Below are positions 14,369-23,748 of a DNA stretch of 64,000 bases, piece by piece. The notes beneath the pieces were generated by a model that did no database searches, was not told the DNA's origin, and worked only from the letters and a program-made list of their open reading frames with translations. The stretch is taken from positions 1 to 64,000 of the forward strand of contig VYDI01000029.1 of NCBI GenBank assembly GCA_009843505.1, read 5' to 3'. Source of the stretch: Holophagales bacterium (GTDB lineage: Bacteria; Acidobacteriota; Thermoanaerobaculia; Multivoradales; Multivoraceae). Position 1 is the stretch's first letter, and every line of letters starts with the position of its first letter. The translations under genes were made by a program, and so were the position numbers.

Positions 14369-17300
14369 CTAGCTCAGCAGGAGCCGGAGATCGTCGGCGG
14401 TGAGATCCCGCAGGGACGATCCGCCGCCTTCGAGGATCGCGTCGGCGATCTGCCGCTTGGAGCGCTGGAGTTCCAGCATCTTCTCTTCCACGGTGTCGCG
14501 CGCGATCAGGCGATAGGCGAACACAGGCTGGGTCTGACCGATGCGGTGGGTCCGGTCGATGGCCTGCGCTTCGACGGCCGGGTTCCACCACGGATCGAGC
14601 AGGAAGACGTAGCCGGCGGCGGTCAGGTTCAGGCCGACGCCGCCCGCCTTCAGGCTGATCAGGAAGATATTCGTGTCCGGGTCGTTCTGGAAGTGGTCGA
14701 CCACCTCGCCGCGGTTCCGGGTCTGGCCGTCGAGGTAGGCGTAGGGGACGCCCTGCTCCTCAAGGTGACTTCGGACGTAGGCCAGCAGCGACGTGAACTG
14801 GGAGAACACGAGGCATTTGTGGCCCTCGTCGAGCACCTCGGACACCTGCTCGAACAGCGACTCGAGCTTGGCGCTGCCGGCGTCGTTCCAGGACTCGTCG
14901 ATGAGCCCCGGGTGGCAGGCGACCTGGCGCAGGCGGAGCAGCGCCTCGAGCACCTGCATCGCCGATCCGCCGACTCCCTTGTCCTCGACCTGCTTCAGCA
15001 GGCTGTCGCGGTAGCCGGCCCGGAGCTGATCGTAGATCTCCTGCTGCTTCGGGTTCAGGGTGCACTGCAGGATCTGCTCGGTCTTCTCCGGCAGGTCGGG
15101 CAGCACTTCTCGCTTGCTGCGGCGGAGGATGAAGGGCCGCAGACCCTTGGCAACGAGGGCGAGTTCCTGTTCGCTCGGCGCCCGCCCGCCGGCAAGCACG
15201 TCCAGGGCCGGCAGCCGGCCGAGCAAACCCGGATTGAGGAACTCGAAGATCGAGCCGAGTTCGCCCAGGTGGTTCTCGATCGGAGTGCCGGTCAGCGCCA
15301 GGCGGTGCTGGCCGTTCAGCAGGCGGCAGGCCTTGGCGGTCTGCGAGGTCGCGTTCTTGATCGCCTGGGCTTCATCGAGGATCACCGTGTCGAAGTCGAC
15401 GGTTGCGAGGTAGCCGATGTCGCGGCGGACGGTGCCGTAGGTCGTGACGACGAGGTCGGCGGAGTCGACCTCGTCCCGCAGGTCCTCGCGGTCGCGACCG
15501 GCGTACTCCAGCACCTTGAGATCCGGTGTGAAGCGGGCGGCCTCGTCGATCCAGTTGTACACCAGGCTGCGCGGCGCGACGACCAGGTAGGGCAGTTTCG
15601 TCGTCCGCGAGGCGGTGCGGTACATGCGGAGCAGCGCCAGCGCCTGGATCGTCTTGCCCAGCCCCATGTCGTCCGCGAGCACGCCGCCGAGGCCGAACTC
15701 GCGCAGGAAGCACAGCCAGCCCAGGCCGAGGCGCTGGTAGGTGCGGAGCGTGCCGACGAAGCTGCGCGGCTCCTTCTTCGGCTTGATCGACGAGAAAGTG
15801 CTCAGCTTCTCGCGCAGTTCGGCGAAGGTCTTGCTGACGTTCACCGGCGGCGTCACGGCCAGGAGCGCGTCGACCAGCAAGGCCTGCGAGGGCAGGAAGC
15901 GCAGTCCCTCGTCGCTCGAGGCCTGCGCAAGCTGGCTGAGCGAGCCGTAGTTCTCGACCCAGGCTGCCGGCAGCAGTCCCTTCGAGCCGTCGTCCAGCTC
16001 AACCGATCGCCGGCCCTCCGAGATCGCCGACAGGATCTCCGAGAACTCGATCTGGTCCCCGCCGAAGTCGATCTGGCCGCTGAGCTCGAACCAGTCGACA
16101 CCGCTCTCGATACGTAACGCCGGCGGGCTTGGCGGCCGGATCGAGGCGCCGTGGGCTTCGACCTCCCATCCCTCCGCGAGCAGCGGCTCCGCGACCGCGG
16201 GCAGGTCGCGCGGCTCGAGTTCCAGGCTGTGGCCGGCCTTGGACGCCACCGGCTTCAGGTCGAGCTCAAGAAGACGGACGAGCGCGTCCTGTTCGACTTT
16301 CAGGTCGCGCCGGACGAAGCGGTGTTCCTCCCAGTCGACCACCGCCGACCTCGGATCGCCGGCGTCGACGGTCAGGCTGCCGTAGCCGAAGGAGAGCCGG
16401 GCCTCGAGCTGGGGGTTCATCCACTCCGGCGCGTCCTCCGGCTCGAGTGCCAGTCGCGGCTGGGGAACCGGTGATTCTTCCGAGAGGTAGACCTCTTCCG
16501 GAAGCTCCAGAGGGGGCAGGGCGGGCAGCTCCAGGAGACTGGTAACGGCAGCTTCCAGGTCTTCGTCCGGGATGACCAGATCGCCGCTCGCGCCGAGCAG
16601 CGAGTACCAGGGCTGGTCGCGCTGCGGTTCGAGGTGCAGGCGGCCGATCGAGTTGTCGAGCAGCAGCAGCGTGTTGCCGGCTTCTGCCGCTTCGGTGCCG
16701 GACGCGACGCCGTTGCCGTTGGGAAACGGCAGCACCAGGGCCGCGCGGCTGAGCGGCGTCGTCTCGTCGCCGCGCTTGAGCAGTCCGCGGAGCCGGATCC
16801 GGCTGGCGGCGGCGATCTCCAGTTGCAGGGTGAGGCGCCAGGGCTCGCCGTCGTCGAAGCTCACCGGGTGCAGGTTGGCGAGGGAGCGGCCGTCCCACCA
16901 GAAGAGCTGGTCGTCCGCGCTGAGGCGCGGCAGCAGGTGATCGACCCAGTTCAGGGGTACGAAGACGCGCTGGATCAGGGGGCGACCCGGGGGGCGACCC
17001 CGGCCGGCTTTGCGCTTGCGCCCCTGGCGCTGCGGCGCCTCGGGCGGTAGTGCCGTGACCATCGCCGGTTCCGTGGTCGGGGACGCGCCGTTCGTCGAGG
17101 AGGCGTTGCAGTCGAGCGAGTTCAGGCCGAGCAGTTCCTCAACTTTGGCGTGGTCGATGTTGAGCCGCTTCAGTTTGCCGAACTCGCCTTGCGGATTGCA
17201 CTTGCGGCCGAAGATGTCGATCATCAGGCCGCCGGCATTGCGGCTCGTCGCCGCGTTGATCAGGAACCGGATCTCGGGCTCTCCGTGCCTTGCCGACGAG

Positions 17301-17983
17301 GACTTCTCAGGAAGGCCCTGCCTCTCGATGTCCTCCCGAACGGCGTCGACGACCGACCGCCAGCTCGTCGTTGCCGGTGTTCTCCGCCGGCGCCGGCTGC
17401 GGCTCCTGCGGGTGCGCCGGGAAGGGCGGGGGGGGTCGTTCGCAGCGGCGGCCGCGGGTTCCATCGCGTCCAGGGCCGATCCTGGTATCGACACCTGTGG
17501 AGGCCGTGTCTTCCGCAGCGAAACACGGCCTGATCCGGCCGGTTGGCTGTTCGATGCGTTCGCGGCGAGTTCCAGCAGCGATGCCCAGACGTGTCCGCAG
17601 GCCGTGCCGCCGGCGAACTGCTGGCAGCCGCACACCGCGTGAAGGATGCGTTCGTTGGGCACTCTCGACCAGTCGATCTCGACGGTGGCGGCGTCGCTCG
17701 CTGAGTGATCAGTTGCAGCGGTGCCGTCGCCGGGAGTCAGCGGTTCAACGATGGCCCGGGCGCTCGTTCCATCGACTTCCAGTTTCACGTTGCCCGCCGA
17801 GAAGACCGACTTGCCCTGTTCGCGGTCCTCGGGGCGGAAGTGAGACGCGCTGCGCTGATGGAGCGCGACCGTGCGCGTCTTGCCTCCGCCCCCGCGCTGA
17901 CGGGGACGTCGCTTACGGCGGCTCGGCCGCCGTTTGGGGACGGCAGCTGTCCCGGTGGGGTTTTCGCCTTGCGCTTCTGGCAT
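14369..17983 (-). CDS. SWIM-domain SNF2/SWI2 family DNA helicase-like ATPase
   Basis: 1204 residues from ATG at 17983; further upstream frames lack homology and run into the divergent promoter region. A Lys/Arg-rich N-terminus (about 17-35) precedes a SWIM zinc finger (Cys118, Cys120, Cys129, His131) and a second basic linker. The SNF2 ATPase covers roughly 740-1204: GGVLADDMGLGKTIQ (Walker A, about 765), VILDEAQAIKN (motif II), LTGTPIENHL (III), LISLKAGGVGLNLTAA (V) and DRTHRIGQTQPV (VI). Bacterial proteins of this build remodel or strip DNA-bound proteins; the cellular role is unproven. A single-gene unit with its own terminator. Confidence 0.9.
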   Translation of the reverse strand: MPEAQGENPTGTAAVPKRRPSRRKRRPRQRGGGGKTRTVALHQRSASHFRPEDREQGKSVFSAGNVKLEVDGTSARAIVEPLTPGDGTAATDHSASDAATVEIDWSRVPNERILHAVCGCQQFAGGTACGHVWASLLELAANASNSQPAGSGRVSLRKTRPPQVSIPGSALDAMEPAAAAANDPPRPSRRTRRSRSRRRRRTPATTSWRSVVDAVREDIERQGLPEKSSSARHGEPEIRFLINAATSRNAGGLMIDIFGRKCNPQGEFGKLKRLNIDHAKVEELLGLNSLDCNASSTNGASPTTEPAMVTALPPEAPQRQGRKRKAGRGRPPGRPLIQRVFVPLNWVDHLLPRLSADDQLFWWDGRSLANLHPVSFDDGEPWRLTLQLEIAAASRIRLRGLLKRGDETTPLSRAALVLPFPNGNGVASGTEAAEAGNTLLLLDNSIGRLHLEPQRDQPWYSLLGASGDLVIPDEDLEAAVTSLLELPALPPLELPEEVYLSEESPVPQPRLALEPEDAPEWMNPQLEARLSFGYGSLTVDAGDPRSAVVDWEEHRFVRRDLKVEQDALVRLLELDLKPVASKAGHSLELEPRDLPAVAEPLLAEGWEVEAHGASIRPPSPPALRIESGVDWFELSGQIDFGGDQIEFSEILSAISEGRRSVELDDGSKGLLPAAWVENYGSLSQLAQASSDEGLRFLPSQALLVDALLAVTPPVNVSKTFAELREKLSTFSSIKPKKEPRSFVGTLRTYQRLGLGWLCFLREFGLGGVLADDMGLGKTIQALALLRMYRTASRTTKLPYLVVAPRSLVYNWIDEAARFTPDLKVLEYAGRDREDLRDEVDSADLVVTTYGTVRRDIGYLATVDFDTVILDEAQAIKNATSQTAKACRLLNGQHRLALTGTPIENHLGELGSIFEFLNPGLLGRLPALDVLAGGRAPSEQELALVAKGLRPFILRRSKREVLPDLPEKTEQILQCTLNPKQQEIYDQLRAGYRDSLLKQVEDKGVGGSAMQVLEALLRLRQVACHPGLIDESWNDAGSAKLESLFEQVSEVLDEGHKCLVFSQFTSLLAYVRSHLEEQGVPYAYLDGQTRNRGEVVDHFQNDPDTNIFLISLKAGGVGLNLTAAGYVFLLDPWWNPAVEAQAIDRTHRIGQTQPVFAYRLIARDTVEEKMLELQRSKRQIADAILEGGGSSLRDLTADDLRLLLS

Positions 17984-18255
17984 TCCGGTGGGGTATCGAC
18001 CCGTTGAGTTCACTGGCGCCGCCGGCTGGCAGTTCGGTGCTCCCCGGAGGACGGAGCGACGTGGTTGACGTCTCGGGAAGCTGAGGCGCGGCCGCTTTGA
18101 GGCATCTGGTGGCGACAGCCGGGGTGGCGGGCCCCCTGCCTCGCGGCGCCGTGAAAGCTCCGCGATTGTAGCCCAAACCAAGGATGACGCCAAGTGGCCT
18201 GCTACGATCATGCGCTCCGACGAGAACCGACCCGGATCGTGTGAGGAGTTCGACG

Positions 18256-19155
18256 ATGGCGCAGACCGCGACCGCGGAACTCGAAAGGCCGGCAGCCAGG
18301 AGTGAGGTGCGGCCGGCAGCGGAACGGCTGACGGAGACGCGGCAGCCGTTCGACCTTTCCGACGAGACCGCGGCGACCGTCGGGCGGCTCGGCATGGCGC
18401 AGAACGTCCACGACATGCAGGAACGGGGTTACACGATTCTGCGCGACGTGGCGCCGCTCGAGTGCACTGAGCAGTTGCGGGCAACCTGTCTGCGCCTGGC
18501 GGAGGAGACGGAGGGCCGAGCCAAGGGTCGGTCCGCCGCGCTCCTGCTCGGCCGCGACCCGATCTTCGAGGATGTCGTCCTGCGGCCGAAGATCCAGGCC
18601 CTGGTCGAGATCATGTGCGGGAAGGGCGCTTTGCTGTCGCAATTGATCTGCAGCATCCGGCCGCTCGGCGCCGCGAAGCTGCCGCTCCACGCGGACCAGA
18701 ACTGGCTGCCGGCGCCGTTCCCGGTGCACAACCAGCTCCTGACCCTGTGCTGGGCATGCGACGAGTTCACCGAGGCCGGCGGCTGCACCAAGGTCATTCC
18801 GGGAACCCACCGCCTGCGCCGCCACCCGAACGAGGAGGAAGTCGCGACCGAACCCGGCGCGATTCCGACCGAGTGCCCGGCGGGTTCCGTCGTCGTCTGG
18901 GACGGTTCGATCTGGCACGGCAACTACCCGCGCGTCATTCCGGGCGAGCGTGTGGTGCTGCACATCACGTTCTCCCGTCTGGCCCTGCGGCCGGTCGAGG
19001 ACTATGGCCATCTTGACGAGGAGTGGCTCGAAGGCAAGCCGCACCCGCTGCGCGTGATGTTGGGCCGGGAGGACTTCCTCGGCAGCACGACGATCGAGCG
19101 CGGGCACGCGGACTACACGCATCTCGTCCGCACCTTCAACTGGGCGAAGACCTAG
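18256..19155 (+). CDS. Phytanoyl-CoA dioxygenase (PhyH) family protein
   Basis: 299 residues from ATG at 18256, with GAGGAG 10 nt upstream. A double-stranded beta-helix Fe(II)/2-oxoglutarate oxygenase: HxD in LPLHADQNW (about 144-148), distal His in SIWHGNYPR (about 220), and VIPGTHRLRRHP before it. GYTILRDV at about 56 is the usual N-terminal strand. The substrate cannot be predicted; family members hydroxylate lipids, halogenate, or act on small metabolites. It is divergent from the SNF2 gene across 272 nt. TGCTACGAT at 18200-18208 resembles an extended -10 element, but no good -35 hexamer is visible. Confidence 0.85.
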   Translation: MAQTATAELERPAARSEVRPAAERLTETRQPFDLSDETAATVGRLGMAQNVHDMQERGYTILRDVAPLECTEQLRATCLRLAEETEGRAKGRSAALLLGRDPIFEDVVLRPKIQALVEIMCGKGALLSQLICSIRPLGAAKLPLHADQNWLPAPFPVHNQLLTLCWACDEFTEAGGCTKVIPGTHRLRRHPNEEEVATEPGAIPTECPAGSVVVWDGSIWHGNYPRVIPGERVVLHITFSRLALRPVEDYGHLDEEWLEGKPHPLRVMLGREDFLGSTTIERGHADYTHLVRTFNWAKT

Positions 19156-19163
19156 CGCAGCTC

Positions 19164-21431
19164 CTACGGCTGGATCAGGTAGGTGAACTTCACCGCGATC
19201 TGGCGGTGCGTGCTCTGCCGGTACCGGAGGTCCTCGGCCATCCAATTCTCGTTGTAGACGACGAACAGGTCGGAGCCCGGCTTGTAGATCCAGTGCAGGC
19301 GGATGTTCGTTCCGAGGTCGCCGGAGAGGTCGTTGTACTGGAGGATCGTGTTGAGCCGCAGGTTCGGCGTGAACGTGAAGTTGACGATCTGGCTGTAGAG
19401 GCCGACGTCGAAGGCGCCCTGGGGGAGTTCGACGTCGTTGAAGACCCAGCGGGTTTCCGTCTGCAGGTTCTTCGAGAGGCGGAGAGTGAAGGTGACGCGG
19501 CCGGAGGTTTGGGTGCCGTTGTAGAAGTCGCCGGCGCCGATGACCCCGCGGAAGCCGAGCAGCCGGCTCTGGTTGGTAAAGCTGGCTGCCTCGATCGTGT
19601 CGAACTCGTAGCGTCCCGGTGGGATCACGATCCCGGGCGACACCTCGAAGGGCGCGACCAGGTTCTCCGTTTCGTGAACGTAGCCCAGCCGCCACCGGTC
19701 CTCGGTGGTCATTCGCATGCCGATGGGCGAGAACTGGATCCGCTGGGTTTCCAGCTCGCCGTCGTCGAGGGTCTCGTAGTAGTCGACGTACAGCTCCGTG
19801 AACCAGGAGCGGACCGGACCCCGTTCGATTCTGGGCAACCACTGGATCTGCGGGTTCAGGTGCCGGACGTTCCGCCGCAGGAGGAAGCCAGCCTTGGTGT
19901 CGTAGTCCTTCTCGATCTCCTGGGCGTCCAGGAACACGGTCAGCGCGCGGCCCTGGTAGTCGAAGTTGAGTCCGTAGGCCGATTCGCCGGCGTCGGCGGA
20001 ATCGTCTGATGTGGCGCTCCCGGAACTGGCGGACGGCTCCTCGCTGATGCCGCTGCTGGACCAGAAGCCGCCAAAGATCACCTTCGGGCCTGGCTTGTAG
20101 ACGAAGTCGACGCCCGCGACCCGGTTCGCCAGTTCGCCGTCGGGCGCCGCTTCGGTGAGCATCGCGCCGATCGACGACCGCTCGCCGACGTTGCGCTTCA
20201 GGCGGGCGACCGTGAACGCGTTCGGAGGCGGTGTTTCACCCTCTCCCTCGAGGCCGGCCGTCGCGACCCGCAGGATGCCGATGTCCCAGCCGCCCACGCG
20301 CCCGGTAAGGCGAGCCCCCCAGTCGATCGGTACCTGCCGCCCCGCGTCCAGACCGACTCGCCGCGAGAAGAACGCCTTGAGCACCGGCGGTTCGTAGAAG
20401 CGGCGGTGAGGAGGGCCGAAGTCGAAGATTCCGGCGTTCTCGAGGAAGAAGTCGCGCTTCTCCGGGAAGTAGAGCGAGAACCGGGTGAGGTTCGTTTGCA
20501 GCTCGTCGACTTCGACCTCGGCGAAGTCCGTGTTGTAGGTCAGGTCGAGGGCCAGGGAACGGGTGACGCCCCACTTCAGGTCCAGGCCGTAGTCGCCGTC
20601 GGTGGCCGGGTCGAGCTCGAGGCGGGGGTCCTCGCTGACGTCGCCGATGACGTAGGGCTTGATCTGAAGCTGCGCCGACTGGCTGAGTCCGGTCAGCCCG
20701 GTCAGTTCTCCCGCCATGGACACCCGGTGCACGGGCTGGACCTCGGAGCCGACCTGGCCGAGGACGCCGACTTCGCGCGGCAGACCGGACCAGTGGGTCA
20801 TCTCGCGCTTGTGCGCGATGTAGCGCTGGACGTTGAAGCCCCAGGCGGGAGCTGCCGGATCGAAACGGAGCGTCGAGATGGGAATGGCGATCTCGGCGGT
20901 CCAGCCTGCAGCGGTCTTCCGGGACGCGACGGACCAGATGCCGTCCCATTCCAGGTTCAGGTCGCGCCCCTCGTCCGTGACCAGAGTGTCGGTCCTGGCG
21001 CCGTTCAGGTTCGTTTCAAAGGCGTAGGCGTTCCGCCGATCGTAGAAGGTGTCGAGCAGCAGCATGATCGAGTCGTCCTGGAAGATGCGGCTGTCCCGCT
21101 CCATCTCCTTCGCGATGATCGCGTCCGGACTCGCGTCGAAAGCGGTGATACCGAAGAAGATCGTGCTGTCCGTGAACACGACCCGCACTTCCGTCTGCTC
21201 AGTCGCCGGTACGCCGTCGAGCGGCTCGTGCTGCATGAAGTCCGTGCCGACCTCGGAGGCCTGCCAGGCCCGGTCGCTCAGGTCGCCGTCGATGGTAGGG
21301 GCTTGGTCGACCCGGGTGGCTGACATCGTGGGACGCTCGACGCCGGACGCTGCTTCCTGGATGCCGGTTGCCGGCCCGGCTGCGATGAGAATGAGGGCCA
21401 GTGCCGGAGCGATTCGCGTGGGTCTCTGCAT
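19164..21431 (-). CDS. DUF5916 family protein with N-terminal CBM9-like domain
   Basis: 755 residues. Signal peptide 1-24. CBM9-like domain about residues 35-215 (APTIDGDLSDRAWQASE, FTDSTIFFGITAFDA, MLLLDTFYDRRNAYAFE, WTAEIAIPISTLRFDP). DUF5916 region about 230-755 with LDLTYNTDFAEVEVDELQTN and LYFPEKRDFFLENAGIF, ending in strands typical of an outer-membrane barrel with the final residues LIQP. It is a near-duplicate of 21435-23681, 3 nt away, differing mostly around residues 400-480. The role is unknown; substrate capture or transport at the outer membrane is likely. Confidence 0.9.
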   Translation of the reverse strand: MQRPTRIAPALALILIAAGPATGIQEAASGVERPTMSATRVDQAPTIDGDLSDRAWQASEVGTDFMQHEPLDGVPATEQTEVRVVFTDSTIFFGITAFDASPDAIIAKEMERDSRIFQDDSIMLLLDTFYDRRNAYAFETNLNGARTDTLVTDEGRDLNLEWDGIWSVASRKTAAGWTAEIAIPISTLRFDPAAPAWGFNVQRYIAHKREMTHWSGLPREVGVLGQVGSEVQPVHRVSMAGELTGLTGLSQSAQLQIKPYVIGDVSEDPRLELDPATDGDYGLDLKWGVTRSLALDLTYNTDFAEVEVDELQTNLTRFSLYFPEKRDFFLENAGIFDFGPPHRRFYEPPVLKAFFSRRVGLDAGRQVPIDWGARLTGRVGGWDIGILRVATAGLEGEGETPPPNAFTVARLKRNVGERSSIGAMLTEAAPDGELANRVAGVDFVYKPGPKVIFGGFWSSSGISEEPSASSGSATSDDSADAGESAYGLNFDYQGRALTVFLDAQEIEKDYDTKAGFLLRRNVRHLNPQIQWLPRIERGPVRSWFTELYVDYYETLDDGELETQRIQFSPIGMRMTTEDRWRLGYVHETENLVAPFEVSPGIVIPPGRYEFDTIEAASFTNQSRLLGFRGVIGAGDFYNGTQTSGRVTFTLRLSKNLQTETRWVFNDVELPQGAFDVGLYSQIVNFTFTPNLRLNTILQYNDLSGDLGTNIRLHWIYKPGSDLFVVYNENWMAEDLRYRQSTHRQIAVKFTYLIQP

Positions 21432-21434
21432 ACT

Positions 21435-23681
21435 CTAGGGCTGGAACAGGTAGGTGAACTTCACCGCGATCTGGCGGTGGGTGCTCTGCCGGTAGCGCAG
21501 ATCTTCGGCCATCCAGTTCTCGTTGTAAACGACGAAGAGGTCGGAGCCGGGCTTGTAGATCCAGTGCAGTCGGATGTTCGTCCCGAGGTCGCCGGAGAGG
21601 TCGTTGTACTGAAGGATCGTGTTCAGCCGCAGGTTCGGAGTGAAGGTGAAGTTCACGAGTTGGCTGTAGAGGCCGATGTCGAAGGCGCCCTGGGGTAGTT
21701 CAATGTTGTTGAAGACCCATCGAGTCTCGGTCTGAATGTGCTTCGAGAACTTGAAGTTGATCGTGGTGCGGCCGGACACCTGGGTACCCGTGTAGAAGTC
21801 GCCGACGGCGATACGGGAGCGCAGGCCGAAGAAGCGGCTCTGGTTGCTGTAGACGGAGAACCGCGCAGCGTCGAACTCGTAGTGGCCGGGTGGAATCACG
21901 ACTCCCGGCGAGACTTCGAAGGGTTCCACCAGGTTCTCGGTCTCGTGGAGATAGCCCAGACGCCAGCGGTCCTCGCTCGTTGTTCGCATGCCGATCGGCG
22001 ATATCTCGATCTGGCGGGATTCCAGTTCACCGCCGTCCAGGGTCTCGTAGTAGTCGGCCCTGATCTCCGTGAACCAGGTGCGGACGAAGCCCCGTTCGAT
22101 CCGTGGCAACCACTGGATCATCGGGTTCAGGTGACGGACGTTGTTTCGCAGCAGGAACCCCGCCGCGGGGTGGTAGTCCTCTTCGATGTCCTGGGCGTCG
22201 AGGTAGACCGTCAGTTCGCGGCCCTGGTAGTCGAGATTGAAGCCGTAGGCGGCCTCTCCGGAGTCGCTGGATCCGCCGGCGCCGGCCGGTTCCTCGCTGG
22301 CGCCGCTACTCGTCCAGAAGCCGCCAAAGCCGAGCGTGGACGTGGGCTTGTAGTCGAAGTCGACGCCGACGACCCGGTTCGCCGCCGCGCCGTCGGGCGC
22401 CGTTTCGGTGATCATCGCGCCGACCGATGAGCGCCGGCCGACGTTGCGCTTGAGGCGCGCGACGGTGAACGCGTTGGCCGGAGGCTGGCCGTCTTCCTTT
22501 GCGATGCCGGCCGTCGCGACCCGAAGAACCCCGAGGTTCCAGCCTCCGACCCGTCCGGTCAGGCGGGCGCCCCAGTCGATCGGGACCTGTTTCCCCGCGT
22601 CGAGGCCGACCCGGCGCGAGAAGAAGGTCTTGAGCACGGGAGGCTCGTAGAAGAGTCGGTGGGGAGGACCGAAGTCGAAGATGCCGGCGTTCTCCAGGAA
22701 GAAGTCGCGCTTCTCCGGAAAGTACAGCGAGAACCGGGTCAGGTTCGTCTGCAACTCGTCGACCTCGACTTCCGCGAAGTCCGTGTTGTAGGTCAGATCG
22801 AGCGCCAGAGAGCGGGTGACACCCCACTTCAGGTCGAGACCGTAGTCGCCGTCGGAGACCGGGTCGACGTCGAGGCGCGGGTCCTCGCTGACGTCGCCGA
22901 TGACGAAGGGCTTGACCTGAAGCTGCGCCGACTGGCTGAGTCCGGTCAGCCCGGTGAGTTCGCCCGCCATCGATACGCGATGTACGGGCAGGACCTGGGA
23001 GCCGACCTGTCCAAGGGTGCCTACTTCGCGTGGCAGGCCCGACCAGTGGGTCATCTCGCGCTTGTGGGCGATGTAGCGCTGGACGTTGAACCCCCAGGCC
23101 GGAGCGGCCGGATCAAAGCGAAGGGTGGAGATCGGAAGCGCGATCTCCGCCACCCAGCCGAAGCCGGTTCGCCGCGCCGATGATTGCCAGATGCCGTCCC
23201 ACTCCAGATTCAGGTCGCGACCTTCGTCGGTGACCAGGGTGTCGGTGCGGGCGCCGTTCAGGTTCGTCTCGAAAGCGTAGGCGTTGCGCCGATCGTAGAA
23301 GGTGTCGAGCAACAGGATGATCGAGTCGTCCTGGAAGATGCGGCTGTCGCGCTCCATCTCCCTCGCGATGATCGCGTCGGGGTTCGCGTCGAAGGCCGTG
23401 ATGCCGAAGTAGATCGTGCTGTCGGTGAACACGACACGGACTTCCGTCTGCTCGGTGGCCGGCACGCCGTCGAGCGGTTCGTGCTGGATGAAGTTCGTGC
23501 CGACCTCCGAGTCGGCCCAGACAGCGTCGCTCAGGTCGCCGTCGACGTTCGGCCCTCGCTCCACGCGGGTCGCGGCCATGCTCGGGCGCTCGGCGCCGGC
23601 TTCCGGCTGCTCCTGACCGGCGACGGGGGCGCCCGCGAGGAAACCCAACAGGCCCACGGTCGCGGGCAGGCTCCGTTTCAC
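21435..23681 (-). CDS. DUF5916 family protein with N-terminal CBM9-like domain (tandem copy)
   Basis: 748 residues with signal peptide 1-22. The domain order matches its downstream neighbour: CBM9-like (about 35-210), then DUF5916 with DFAEVEVDELQTNLTRFSLY and FFLENAGIFDFGPPHR. Large blocks are identical to the product of 19164-21431, so the pair arose by recent tandem duplication. The variable stretch near residues 400-470 (GASEEPAGAGGSSDSG versus a longer Ser/Asp-rich loop) is probably a surface loop. The gene is divergent from 23749 with only 67 nt between them. Confidence 0.9.
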   Translation of the reverse strand: MKRSLPATVGLLGFLAGAPVAGQEQPEAGAERPSMAATRVERGPNVDGDLSDAVWADSEVGTNFIQHEPLDGVPATEQTEVRVVFTDSTIYFGITAFDANPDAIIAREMERDSRIFQDDSIILLLDTFYDRRNAYAFETNLNGARTDTLVTDEGRDLNLEWDGIWQSSARRTGFGWVAEIALPISTLRFDPAAPAWGFNVQRYIAHKREMTHWSGLPREVGTLGQVGSQVLPVHRVSMAGELTGLTGLSQSAQLQVKPFVIGDVSEDPRLDVDPVSDGDYGLDLKWGVTRSLALDLTYNTDFAEVEVDELQTNLTRFSLYFPEKRDFFLENAGIFDFGPPHRLFYEPPVLKTFFSRRVGLDAGKQVPIDWGARLTGRVGGWNLGVLRVATAGIAKEDGQPPANAFTVARLKRNVGRRSSVGAMITETAPDGAAANRVVGVDFDYKPTSTLGFGGFWTSSGASEEPAGAGGSSDSGEAAYGFNLDYQGRELTVYLDAQDIEEDYHPAAGFLLRNNVRHLNPMIQWLPRIERGFVRTWFTEIRADYYETLDGGELESRQIEISPIGMRTTSEDRWRLGYLHETENLVEPFEVSPGVVIPPGHYEFDAARFSVYSNQSRFFGLRSRIAVGDFYTGTQVSGRTTINFKFSKHIQTETRWVFNNIELPQGAFDIGLYSQLVNFTFTPNLRLNTILQYNDLSGDLGTNIRLHWIYKPGSDLFVVYNENWMAEDLRYRQSTHRQIAVKFTYLFQP

Positions 23682-23748
23682 GGAACGGAGGCTAACAGCA
23701 GCGTTCTTCGTCCGGCCGCCGCCCGCGCTGCGGTAACGTCCGCCCCCA

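Noticed and set aside
18200..18208. Strong promoter upstream of the PhyH gene
   Set aside because: TGCTACGAT resembles an extended -10, but no -35 is visible and promoter rules for this lineage are uncertain, so it was not listed as a feature.
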